Origin: Hyphomicrobiales bacterium | Lineage (GTDB): Bacteria > Pseudomonadota > Alphaproteobacteria > Rhizobiales > Beijerinckiaceae | DNA: 64,000 nucleotides | Direction of reading: 5' to 3' | Assembly: GCA_900470095.1 (NCBI GenBank) | Contig: UBZM01000023.1 | Location: 1 to 64,000, forward strand | Part shown: in pieces, positions 53,865 through 64,000 of the stretch | How the letters are laid out: each line of letters begins with the position of its first letter | How positions within the stretch are numbered: the stretch's first letter is position 1 | The notes under the pieces: generated by a model | The model's database searches: none | The model's input: only the letters and a program-made list of their open reading frames with translations | Told to the model about the DNA's origin: nothing | Made by a program: the position numbers and the translations under genes

Positions 53865-56090
53865 TCAGCGGAGACGGCTTGCGCCACCAGATGGCGTCAG
53901 GTCCTGGATCCCGGCCTGGGCCGTCCGTCCTGACGCCCGCACGGGCTCGATGGTGCGGAACATCGCGCCGACCGCCGAGAGAACTTCGAAGGACTGGCGC
54001 GGCATGTGTCCTGCTCCGGCGCCCAGAGCTGCGGCGTCAGTTGCCGGAGCATTGGCCTTGGCGAGCGCTGCGACCTTCGGGTCGGTCACAGGCGTGACGC
54101 CCGGGATCGGTTTCAGTTCCAGCCCCTGATGGGCGAACTGCATGATCTCCTTCCAGGTCATCGCCGGCAGGGAGCCGCCCGTCATATTCGCGGTCTCCGA
54201 CGAGTCGTCATTGCCGAACCACACCGCACCGACCAGATTGCCGGAATAGCCGACATACCAGGCGTCCTTGTAGCCATTGGTGGTGCCGGTCTTGCCGGCC
54301 GTGACGACGCCGTCGAGCGCGGCGCGACGCCCGGTGCCTTCGGTCGGAACCTTGGACAGCATGAAGTTCATGTCCTGCGCGACCTGGACGCTCAGCACGC
54401 GCTTGCCCGTGCCGTCGTCGCGATCATGCCGGTAGATCAATTCGCCCTGCGAATTATGGATATCGATCGCGGCATAGGGTTTGGCCCGCAGCCCGCCATT
54501 GGCGAACACGGAATAGCCCGCGGCCATATCCATGACCGTGACCTCGGCTGCGCCGATGGGCAGCGAGACCGTGTCGGTCAGCGGCGTGGTCAAGCCCATG
54601 GCATGCGCCGTCTCGATGATCTTCATCCGGCCGATACGCGCGGCGCGCGCCTCATGGGTCTCGCCGGTGGCGCGGCCGATCGCGATCGACATCTGCACCG
54701 GGATCGTGTTGATCGACTTCGCCAGCGCCACCGTCAGCGGCATCGACCCGGAATAAGAGCGTCCGTAATTGTTCGGGCACCAGTTGCCGATGCAGACCGG
54801 GCGATCGGTCACGATCGTGTTGGGACGATAGAGGCCCGCCGAGAGCGCCGCCGCATAGACGAACGGCTTGAACGAAGAGCCGGGCTGCCTTGCTGCCGTC
54901 GCGCGGTTGAACTGGCTTGCGCCATAGTCGCGCCCTCCGACGATCGCGCGCACGGCGCCATCGGGATCCATGACCACGGTCGCCGCCTGTTTCGCATGAT
55001 AGGCCGGGCCATGCTGGCGCAGGATCGTCTCGATTGCGTGGTCGGCACGATCCTGGATCGCCGGATCATGCGGCGTCTTGACGGTCAGAACCCGGTCCGG
55101 GCCGATCTTGCCCTCATCGGCCAGCTTGCGAACCTCTTCGAAGGCCCAGTCGAGATAGTAGTCAGGGCTAACATCGCGCTTGCGATCGACCGGGGTGGCC
55201 GGGTTGCGCTTCGCGCTGTCGATCTGGCCTGCAGTCATGAATCCGGCATCGACCATCGCGTTCAGCACGTCATTGGCGCGGGCGCGGGCCGCGGGCAGAT
55301 TGACATGCGGCGCATATTTGGTCGGGGCCTTGAAAAGGCCGGCCAGCATGGCGGCCTCGGCAACGCTGACGTCCTTCACGGATTTGCCGAAATAATATTC
55401 TGACGCAGCCGCCACGCCAAAGGTGCCGCCGCCCATATAGGCGCGGTCGAGATAGAGCTTGAGGATCTCGTTCTTGGTCAGCCTGTATTCGAGCCACAGA
55501 GCCAGGAACGCTTCCTTGATCTTGCGATCGAGCGAACGCTCATTGCTCAGGAAGAGGTTCTTGGCCAGCTGTTGGGTCAGCGACGATCCGCCCTGAACCA
55601 CGCCCGAGGCGCGTGCGTTCACCGTGATCGCGCGAAAGGTGCCGAAGATGTCGATACCGAAATGGTCGTAGAAGCGCCGGTCCTCGGTTGCCAGGACGGC
55701 TTTGATGAGATGGTCCGGCAATTCCTCGAGCTTCAGCGAATCGTCATGGCGGGCGCCCCGATGACCGAGCTCGGAGCCGTATCGGTCCAGGAAGGTGACC
55801 GCGAAGACCTGATGCTTGAGCGCCTCCTCTCGGCCCTCGCGGAAGGCCGGGATTGCGAGCATGAGCATGACGAGAGCGCCGGCGATCCCGACATTCAGGC
55901 CCTCGCTCGCGAACTCCGCTGCGAGCCGCTTGCCGCCGGAGACGGTCAGCCGGTCGGCATAGCTGCGGATGCGCTCATAGGCTTCACCCGCGCGACGGCC
56001 CGCGCCCCAGAGCGTGTCGTCGATCCATGAATCGACGCCAAGCGCGAAACGCTTGAGACGGGTCGTCCAGTTTGCCTTCCTGAACTCCAT
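53865..56090 (-). CDS. Class A penicillin-binding protein (PBP1A-like)
   Basis: 741 residues. A cytoplasmic tail and one transmembrane helix (NVGIAGALVMLMLAIPAF) precede a GT51 transglycosylase domain with ATEDRRFYDHFGID (catalytic Glu) and GGSSLTQQLAKNLFL. The transpeptidase domain has SxxK in RQPGSSFKPF, SxN in LAKSINTIP and KTGTT. It polymerises and cross-links peptidoglycan and is a penicillin target. Start is ambiguous: ATG at 56090 (MEFRKANWTTRLKRF) or GTG five codons earlier at 56105. It heads an operon with DUF1214 and DUF1254 genes. Confidence 0.93.
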   Translation of the reverse strand: MEFRKANWTTRLKRFALGVDSWIDDTLWGAGRRAGEAYERIRSYADRLTVSGGKRLAAEFASEGLNVGIAGALVMLMLAIPAFREGREEALKHQVFAVTFLDRYGSELGHRGARHDDSLKLEELPDHLIKAVLATEDRRFYDHFGIDIFGTFRAITVNARASGVVQGGSSLTQQLAKNLFLSNERSLDRKIKEAFLALWLEYRLTKNEILKLYLDRAYMGGGTFGVAAASEYYFGKSVKDVSVAEAAMLAGLFKAPTKYAPHVNLPAARARANDVLNAMVDAGFMTAGQIDSAKRNPATPVDRKRDVSPDYYLDWAFEEVRKLADEGKIGPDRVLTVKTPHDPAIQDRADHAIETILRQHGPAYHAKQAATVVMDPDGAVRAIVGGRDYGASQFNRATAARQPGSSFKPFVYAAALSAGLYRPNTIVTDRPVCIGNWCPNNYGRSYSGSMPLTVALAKSINTIPVQMSIAIGRATGETHEARAARIGRMKIIETAHAMGLTTPLTDTVSLPIGAAEVTVMDMAAGYSVFANGGLRAKPYAAIDIHNSQGELIYRHDRDDGTGKRVLSVQVAQDMNFMLSKVPTEGTGRRAALDGVVTAGKTGTTNGYKDAWYVGYSGNLVGAVWFGNDDSSETANMTGGSLPAMTWKEIMQFAHQGLELKPIPGVTPVTDPKVAALAKANAPATDAAALGAGAGHMPRQSFEVLSAVGAMFRTIEPVRASGRTAQAGIQDLTPSGGASRLR

Positions 56091-56364
56091 CGCCGCCTGG
56101 GCCACCCTGACGAAAAACTGCGATTATCTCCTGCCGCGACCGAATGGTGTTGGCAACCCAAAGTGCCCTTTGGAAGGGACATAGGATCGACCTTCGCGCA
56201 CGGGAAGGCCAGCGTCATCGTTTAGGCAGATGAACAGCAGGTTTTGCGCCAGCCCATCCGTGCCATTGCGAAACATGCTTAACCGGATCAGCGCGGCCGC
56301 GGCTTTCGAATGCGCGGCATCGCGGCGCTTTCCACGAACGTCATGAGGGCGCATAAGCGCCTTC

Positions 56365-56862
56365 ATGACGGACGCACTCATCCCGCCAGAGCCATTCTGG
56401 CTTAGCAAGACGCTCGACGAGATGACCGCGCAGGAGTGGGAATCGCTCTGTGACGGTTGCGGACGCTGTTGCCTGGTGAAGCTCGAGGACGACGATACGG
56501 GTCGCATCCACGCCACCGATATCGGCTGCCGATTGTTCGATGCGGGTACATGCCGCTGCAAGGATTACACCCATCGCTCGACGCTCGTTCCCGATTGCGT
56601 GACGCTGACCCCGGAAGACGTTCGCACGCTGCCCTGGTTGCCGCCGACCTGTGCCTATCGTCTGGTCGGGGAGGGGCGCGACCTGCCCTGGTGGCATCCG
56701 CTGGTGTCTGGTGACCCCGAGACGGTCGTTGCGGCCGGAGTCTCCGTGCGCGGCCGGGTCTTCGCCAGTGAAGATGACGTGGATGAGGACGACCTGCCCG
56801 AACGCATCGTCAATTGGCCGTTGCGCTGGCCGCGCGCGGCGCGCAACCCTTCGCGTGGCTGA
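56365..56862 (+). CDS. YcgN-family (UPF0260) cysteine cluster protein
   Basis: 165 residues. The cysteine cluster is visible: [18 protein letters not shown], then [17 protein letters not shown] and a later [26 protein letters not shown]. The pattern is that of YcgN/YkgJ-like proteins thought to bind Zn or an Fe-S cluster; the function is unknown. It has no obvious operon partner. Confidence 0.87.
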   Translation: MTDALIPPEPFWLSKTLDEMTAQEWESLCDGCGRCCLVKLEDDDTGRIHATDIGCRLFDAGTCRCKDYTHRSTLVPDCVTLTPEDVRTLPWLPPTCAYRLVGEGRDLPWWHPLVSGDPETVVAAGVSVRGRVFASEDDVDEDDLPERIVNWPLRWPRAARNPSRG

Positions 56863-57040
56863 GGAGCGTCGCAGATCTGCAGCAATCCTGCTGCAGCCTC
56901 GCTCATTGATTGTTCATTCGCTTTTCGGCATGACCTCGCCGGTCCCTGCTGCCCCGGCTGTCTCTGCCGGCGGCGCTTCGCATGAAACTTTTGGATCGCC
57001 GGCGCGTTGCTGAGCCCGGCTGGATGAAGAGGTAGTTGTG

Positions 57041-59725
<2,685 letters not shown>

Positions 59726-59772
59726 GCAGCCAAATCCTGATGGTCGGCCTCGAGCCGATCATCTCCTGACCT

Positions 59773-59804
59773 GTCTCGGGCCTGCGCCATGCTCGGCCCG
59801 AGAC
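59773..59804 (+). terminator. Possible terminator after ppdK
   Basis: GTCTCGGGCC pairs perfectly with GGCCCGAGAC (10 bp, 12-base loop), 47 bp after the ppdK stop and 50 bp before the next gene. There is no T run. Confidence 0.4.
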
Positions 59805-59853
59805 CGATCATCCTGCATTGGCGCCAGAACGGCTGCCGGTCTAATTTCGCTCC

Positions 59854-60675
59854 ATGGAAACGCGTATCGGCCAGCTCTCCCGCCCCTTCGGCAAGCTCTA
59901 CTACGAGGTCACCGGTTCCGGCCCGCCTATCGTCTTCGCTCATGGGTTGGGCGGTAATCATCTGTCCTGGTGGCAGCAGGTCGCTCATTTCAGCCCGCGA
60001 CACAGCTGCGTCACCTTCGCTCATCGCGGTTTCGCACCGTCCGAGCCGGTGGCCGGCGGCCCTGATCCGGCAGATTATGCCGGCGACCTCGCCGCGCTGA
60101 TCACATATTTGTCGCTGGAGCGACCGGTCCTGGTCGCGCAATCCATGGGCGGCTGGAGTTGTGTGGATTATGCGCTGGCGAACCCCGGTAAGGTGAGCGG
60201 GCTCGTCATGGCTTGCACCACCGGCACGCTCGATTTCGGCAAGGCTGGAAGGGATGTCTCGAGCGAGCTCGCGGCCTGGCAACGGCGGGTCGACGATACT
60301 CTGCCGCGTTGGGCCAGGAGCGGCATCCACCCCGCCTGCGGCGAAGCTTTCGCGAAACGCCTGCCGGCGCTCTACGAGCTCTACAAATCGATCGACCGCA
60401 TCAATGCGGGCCTGGACAAGGCCCTGGTTCGGCAACGCATCTGGCAGGCGCGCAACCGCTCACCCGCCGATCTCGCCGCACTCGATTGTCCCGTCTTGTT
60501 CCTTTCAGGCGCCGATGACCTTGTCGTCCCGCCTTGTGGCGTTGAGGCGGTCGCTGCCCATGCCGCGCAGGGCCGCTTCGTCAGCATTCCCGAAACCGGC
60601 CATTCCGTCTATTTCGAGGATGCGGAGCGCTTCAATGCCGAGCTCGACCGCTTCGTGTCCGAGTTGAAGGGCTGA
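59854..60675 (+). CDS. Alpha/beta hydrolase
   Basis: 273 residues. Oxyanion loop HGLGGNHLSWWQQ, nucleophile elbow VAQSMGGWSCVDYALANPG (Ser), acid in FLSGADDLVVPP and catalytic His in IPETGHSVYFED. The pattern suits esterases or the C-C hydrolase/enol-lactonase group; the substrate is not evident. A HAD gene starts 3 bp after its stop, so the two are co-transcribed and perhaps act in one pathway. Confidence 0.84.
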   Translation: METRIGQLSRPFGKLYYEVTGSGPPIVFAHGLGGNHLSWWQQVAHFSPRHSCVTFAHRGFAPSEPVAGGPDPADYAGDLAALITYLSLERPVLVAQSMGGWSCVDYALANPGKVSGLVMACTTGTLDFGKAGRDVSSELAAWQRRVDDTLPRWARSGIHPACGEAFAKRLPALYELYKSIDRINAGLDKALVRQRIWQARNRSPADLAALDCPVLFLSGADDLVVPPCGVEAVAAHAAQGRFVSIPETGHSVYFEDAERFNAELDRFVSELKG

Positions 60676-60678
60676 ACC

Positions 60679-61383
60679 GTGCCGTCTCGCGCGCTCACCA
60701 CGATCGGCTTCGATGCCGATGACACGCTCTGGCAGAACGAGCAGTTCTTCCGGCTGACGGAGGAGCGTTTCGTCACGCTCCTCGGCGAGCACGGCGAAGC
60801 GGCCGAGATCTCTGGCAGACTGCTGGACGCGGAGCGTCGCAATCTCGGCTTCTACGGATTTGGCATCAAGGGCTTCACGCTCTCGATGATCGAGACTGCG
60901 ATCGAGATCACCGGCGGCAATGTTCCAGCTTCCGTCATCGCCGAGATCCTTGCCGCCGGGCGGGAGATGCTGGCGCATCCGGTCGAGACGCTTCCGGGCG
61001 CACAGGAAACACTGGAGGCGCTGGCCTCCGATTACCGGCTGGTTCTGATCACCAAGGGTGATCTCTTCGATCAGGAACGCAAGCTCGCCCAGTCCGGACT
61101 CGGCGATTTCTTCCAGGCGGTCGAGATCGTCAGCGACAAGAATGTCGCGACCTATGAACGCATCTTCGCGCGTCACGGTGACGGGCCGAGACATGCGATG
61201 ATGGTCGGCAACTCGCTGAAGTCGGACATCGTTCCGGCGCTGCAGGCGGGGGCCTGGGCTGTGCATGTACCGCATGAACTGACCTGGGTACTCGAACATG
61301 CCGAGGAGCCGGTCGCAGAGCAGCGCTATCGTCGTCTGCCAGATCTTGGCGGCCTCGTCCGACTTCTTGGCGAGATCGACTGA
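60679..61383 (+). CDS. HAD-family hydrolase (phosphatase)
   Basis: 234 residues. Motif I is GFDADDTLWQNEQFF (D-x-D-x-T), motif II LITKGD, and the motif III-IV region VGNSLKSDIVPALQAG. The cap is small and helical, as in subclass I HADs. It probably dephosphorylates a small metabolite. GTG start, 3 bp after the preceding hydrolase gene. The motif I Asp pair is intact, so it should be active. Confidence 0.86.
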   Translation: MPSRALTTIGFDADDTLWQNEQFFRLTEERFVTLLGEHGEAAEISGRLLDAERRNLGFYGFGIKGFTLSMIETAIEITGGNVPASVIAEILAAGREMLAHPVETLPGAQETLEALASDYRLVLITKGDLFDQERKLAQSGLGDFFQAVEIVSDKNVATYERIFARHGDGPRHAMMVGNSLKSDIVPALQAGAWAVHVPHELTWVLEHAEEPVAEQRYRRLPDLGGLVRLLGEID

Positions 61384-61907
61384 CCGAAGGGGACGCCTCA
61401 GGCCGGACCATCCGTCGCGTGAAAATGGCAGCGGTGCACGCGTGGATCGAGTCGGAAGGCCATCGATTCCGAGTCGCAAGCAAGCAGCACCCGTTCGAGA
61501 ACCAGATCGACAAAGAGTTCGGTGTGTCGATCAACTTCGCACAGTGAGGTTATTCTGTCGGCACGCCCGCGAAGACGTTCATGCGACGGGGCAAGGGATG
61601 CAGTCTCGACGCAGAGCGGGACTCCGCTGGGCGCCTTCCTCCATGCGCGCGCCTGGCGCGGGGACCGGGGAGGGCGGCCCGGCACTCATCAGGGCGCTGC
61701 GCTGGACCCGCATTGCAATTTATGCTAGTGCCGCCCATGTAAGACGAGATGCGGCCGGGTTCTGGCCAATCCTCCGCGCGGGATTTCCCGGTCGGCGGGC
61801 ACGATTCAGATCCACCACACATCGTTATCAAGGCCACGGCGAGGCGTCCGCGCGTCAAGTCGTGTCTTCCACATACGAACGCGGATCTGAAACGTAAGGA
61901 CTACCCT
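61384..61907. other. Intergenic region between HAD gene and cold-shock gene
   Basis: About 524 bases. It contains one short plus-strand frame (61419-61547) listed separately and, near the 3' end, what is probably the long 5' leader of the cold-shock gene. Otherwise nothing was recognised. Confidence 0.4.
61419..61547 (+). CDS. Possible small protein (42 aa)
   Basis: A GTG-initiated frame of 42 residues that reads like a soluble peptide (KMAAVHAWIESEGHRFR, then KQHPFENQIDKEFGV). Open in frame upstream to the end of the HAD gene. No good ribosome binding site and no family recognised. It could be a gene fragment. Confidence 0.25.
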   Translation: MKMAAVHAWIESEGHRFRVASKQHPFENQIDKEFGVSINFAQ

Positions 61908-62117
61908 ATGAACAAGGGCACCGTGAAGTGGTTCAACACCACCAAGGGCTATGGCTTCATCACCCCTGAGGCCGGCGGCCAGGACGTTTTCGTCCACATC
62001 AGCGCTGTCGAGCGTGCTGGCCTGCGCGAGCTGCGCGATGGTCAGGTCGTCTCCTTCGAGCTGATCGCCGATCGCAAGACCGGCAAGTCCTCGGCCGGCA
62101 ACCTCGTCGTCGCCTGA
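61908..62117 (+). CDS. Cold-shock protein, CspA family
   Basis: 69 residues, one OB fold. The RNA-binding motifs are GTVKWFNTTKGYGFI (RNP1 region) and QDVFVHISAVERAG (RNP2 region). Such proteins melt RNA secondary structure, especially at low temperature. TAAGGA lies before the ATG at 61908. The next gene is a DEAD-box helicase, a natural partner in RNA unfolding. Long leaders are usual for cold-shock genes; the one here is not resolved. Confidence 0.95.
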   Translation: MNKGTVKWFNTTKGYGFITPEAGGQDVFVHISAVERAGLRELRDGQVVSFELIADRKTGKSSAGNLVVA

Positions 62118-62130
62118 GGCTGAATACTGA

Positions 62131-62156
62131 CCGGGAGGGTGTCCGCACTCTCCCGG
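62131..62156 (+). terminator. Possible terminator after the cold-shock gene
   Basis: CCGGGAG pairs with CTCCCGG (7 bp, extended loop), 13 bp after the stop, followed by a pyrimidine-rich run without a real T tract. Confidence 0.5.
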
Positions 62157-62308
62157 CTCTCTCTACCGATACCCTTACAACAATACCTTTCGGCGCAGTG
62201 GCTAGCGGTTCGCCGGACGGAAATGACGTACTTCAATGCCGAACCCATTCGGTGGCGCAGCCGGTTTCCACATGCGCCCCTTGCGTTTCGGCTTCAGAAA
62301 GACCTGTT

Positions 62309-63754
62309 TTGACACAATTTACAGACCTCGGCCTCGCCGAGCAGCTTCTCAAGGCGCTCGCGGCTGAAGGTTATTCCAAGCCGACGCCCATCCAGGCGCA
62401 GGCCATTCCCCCTATTCTCGAAGGCAAGGATCTGTTCGGCGCGGCCCAGACGGGCACGGGCAAGACGGCCGCCTTCTCTCTGCCGATGCTGCACCGGTTG
62501 CTGAACAACCCCCGGCGCATGCAGCCGCGCTCGGTGCGCGCACTCATCCTGAGCCCGACGCGTGAGCTCGCGGCGCAGATCGAGACCAGCATCCGCACCT
62601 ACGCCCAGTTCACCACGGTCAAGTCGGCCGTGATCTTCGGTGGCGTGCCCGTCGGCAAGCAGATCCGAGCGCTCGGCCAGACCGTCGACATCCTCGTCGC
62701 CACGCCCGGCCGTCTGCTTGATCTTGTCGACCAGCGCGCAGTCTCGCTGCGCGAGATCGAGTTCCTGGTGCTCGACGAGGCCGATCAGATGCTTGATCTC
62801 GGCTTCATTCATGCTCTGCGCCGCATCGCGACGCTGATCCCGGCCAAGCGCCAGACGCTTCTGTTCTCGGCGACCATGCCGAAGCAGATCCGCGAGATCG
62901 CCTCGGCCTATCTGACCAATCCGGTCGAGGTCGCGGTGACGCCGGTTGCCACGACTGCCGAGAAGGTCGAGCAGCGCGTGATCTTCACCGATCCCGGCCA
63001 AAAGCCGGCTTTGCTGGCGAAGACGCTCGGCGTGCCGGAGATGGAGCGCGCGATCGTGTTCACGCGCACCAAGCATGGTGCGGACAAGGTCGTTCGCCAG
63101 CTCGAGCAGTCCGGCATCAAGTCGGCTGCCATCCACGGCAACAAGAGCCAGGGTCAGCGCGAGCGCGCTCTCGGCGCTTTCCGTGAGGGCGAACTGCGCA
63201 TTCTGGTCGCGACCGATATCGCGGCGCGGGGCATCGATGTCGACGGCGTCAGCCATGTCGTCAATTTCGACCTGCCGAACGTGGCGGAAACCTATGTCCA
63301 CCGCATCGGCCGCACGGCGCGCGCCGGCGCCACCGGTGTCGCCATTGCCTTCTGCACCCCGGAAGAGCGCGGCGATCTGGCGGCGATCGAAAAGCTCACT
63401 CGCGTTTCGCTGACCCCGGTCGGCGAGGTGCCGCACTGGGATGGCCGCACGCCGAAGAAGCCGCCGCAGAACCAGGGCCGCGGCCGCAATGGCCAGGGCT
63501 CCGGTGGCGGGCGCGATCATGGCCGGCCGCAGGGCCAGCGCCAGGGCGCGAAGCCGCAGCAGGCGGGCAAGCCCCAGCATGCCGGCGGTCAGCGCAGCGA
63601 GACTCCTCGCAATGACCGTCCGCCGCAGCGCGCTGAGGCGCCTTCGGCGCGAAAAGACAGCGTTGCCGGCAAGGAAGGACTTGGCGGCGTCGCGTTCTTG
63701 CAGCAAAGAACAGAGCAACGTCGCAATGGCGGCGCCCGGCGCCGCGCGAACTGA
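62309..63754 (+). CDS. DEAD-box ATP-dependent RNA helicase (RhlE-like)
   Basis: 481 residues. Q motif FTDLGLAEQLLKALAAEGYSKPTPIQ, motif I AAQTGTGKTAAF, Ia SPTRELAAQ, II VLDEADQML, III LFSATMP, and VI YVHRIGRTARAG. The C-terminal ~80 residues are Gly/Arg/Gln/Pro-rich, a basic RNA-binding tail. It unwinds RNA in ribosome assembly or decay. The TTG at 62309 (MTQFTDLGL) matches the family start; the open frame back to 62198 is probably leader. It lies between a cold-shock gene and infA. Confidence 0.93.
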   Translation: MTQFTDLGLAEQLLKALAAEGYSKPTPIQAQAIPPILEGKDLFGAAQTGTGKTAAFSLPMLHRLLNNPRRMQPRSVRALILSPTRELAAQIETSIRTYAQFTTVKSAVIFGGVPVGKQIRALGQTVDILVATPGRLLDLVDQRAVSLREIEFLVLDEADQMLDLGFIHALRRIATLIPAKRQTLLFSATMPKQIREIASAYLTNPVEVAVTPVATTAEKVEQRVIFTDPGQKPALLAKTLGVPEMERAIVFTRTKHGADKVVRQLEQSGIKSAAIHGNKSQGQRERALGAFREGELRILVATDIAARGIDVDGVSHVVNFDLPNVAETYVHRIGRTARAGATGVAIAFCTPEERGDLAAIEKLTRVSLTPVGEVPHWDGRTPKKPPQNQGRGRNGQGSGGGRDHGRPQGQRQGAKPQQAGKPQHAGGQRSETPRNDRPPQRAEAPSARKDSVAGKEGLGGVAFLQQRTEQRRNGGARRRAN

Positions 63755-63837
63755 CGCGCGGATAGCCAGGGGACGATCGGGCCGGCGGATCCCTCTGATC
63801 CGGTCGTCCGCCCAAGGCGCAGAAGAAGGACCAAGGA

Positions 63838-64000
63838 ATGGCGAAAGAAGAACTTCTCGAGTTCGACGGCACGGTGGTCGAGGTGCTGCCCGATGGAAAC
63901 TATCGGGTGAAGCTCGACAATGACCATGTGATCCTGGCCTACGCGGCCGGCAAGATGAAGAAGAACCGCATCCGCACGATCGCCGGAGACCGGGTCGTCG
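63838..64000 (+). CDS. infA: Translation initiation factor IF-1 (5' part, runs off right edge)
   Basis: The first 54 residues of a ~72-residue OB-fold protein: [20 protein letters not shown], then [19 protein letters not shown] and AGDRVV at the edge. IF-1 binds the ribosomal A site during initiation. The alphaproteobacterial sequence ([11 protein letters not shown]) fits. The ATG at 63838 follows AAGGACCAAGGA. The 3' end is outside the window. Confidence 0.96.
   Translation, partial: MAKEELLEFDGTVVEVLPDGNYRVKLDNDHVILAYAAGKMKKNRIRTIAGDRVV

Noticed and set aside
62294..63718. 474-codon minus-strand frame opposite the DEAD-box helicase
   Set aside because: Shadow of the helicase; Arg/Leu/Ala/Asp-rich with no motif or ribosome binding site.

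Overview
The window is a gene-dense, GC-rich chromosomal segment of an alphaproteobacterium, most likely order Hyphomicrobiales and perhaps a Bosea- or Methylobacterium-like genus (inference). Supporting evidence: a tRNA-His without the extra G-1 and with discriminator A73, two phasins, a MucR/Ros regulator, DUF1150 next to Hsp20, PdhS/DivJ-type kinases, and full TTAA-N7-TTAA CtrA boxes. I see no CRISPR array, insertion sequence, prophage or plasmid gene, so most of it is core genome.

Layout. 1-8.2 kb: the N-terminal part of an M23-type envelope protein running off the left edge, a membrane diguanylate cyclase, a large PAS histidine kinase, and two phasins, the second with 42-residue repeats. 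8.3-11.9 kb: tRNA-His, a small secreted protein, an HdeA-like protein, Hsp20 with DUF1150, and a hydrolase. 12-27.6 kb: a glycosyltransferase and the translation block infC (AUU start), rpmI-rplT and pheS-pheT. This block is interrupted first by a GYD protein, a TetR/MFS pair, an aldo-keto reductase/LysR pair and a VOC protein, and then by a LOG protein and a secreted CxxxC/SCO1 cassette.

27.8-41.3 kb: a haloacetate-dehalogenase-type hydrolase coupled to a tartrate-dehydrogenase-like enzyme, tandem TerC/YjbE membrane proteins, a phosphopantetheinyl transferase, AzlC/AzlD, a branched-chain aminotransferase, a nitronate monooxygenase, MurJ, a GT2 glycosyltransferase, a ChbG-like deacetylase, a chemoreceptor and an Fe-type superoxide dismutase. 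41.6-56.9 kb: an acidic Pro/Glu-rich membrane protein, an S9 oligopeptidase, MucR, SufE, a DivJ-like kinase, several family-of-unknown-function proteins, and a PBP1A-DUF1214-DUF1254 operon. 57-64 kb: pyruvate phosphate dikinase, a hydrolase, a HAD protein, a cold-shock protein, a DEAD-box helicase and the start of infA.

The genes mostly serve translation, envelope growth, cell-cycle signalling and stress. The most notable signals are three exact CtrA boxes, upstream of the DivJ-like kinase, a DUF2336 gene and the S9 oligopeptidase. Others are twin CATAC-N5-GTATG operators between the TetR and MFS genes, the SCO1 cassette with two unassigned secreted CxxxC proteins, the AUU-started infC on its own promoter, and a terminator embedded in the 3' end of a convergent gene. 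Functions are assigned from motifs read by eye; no database search was run.
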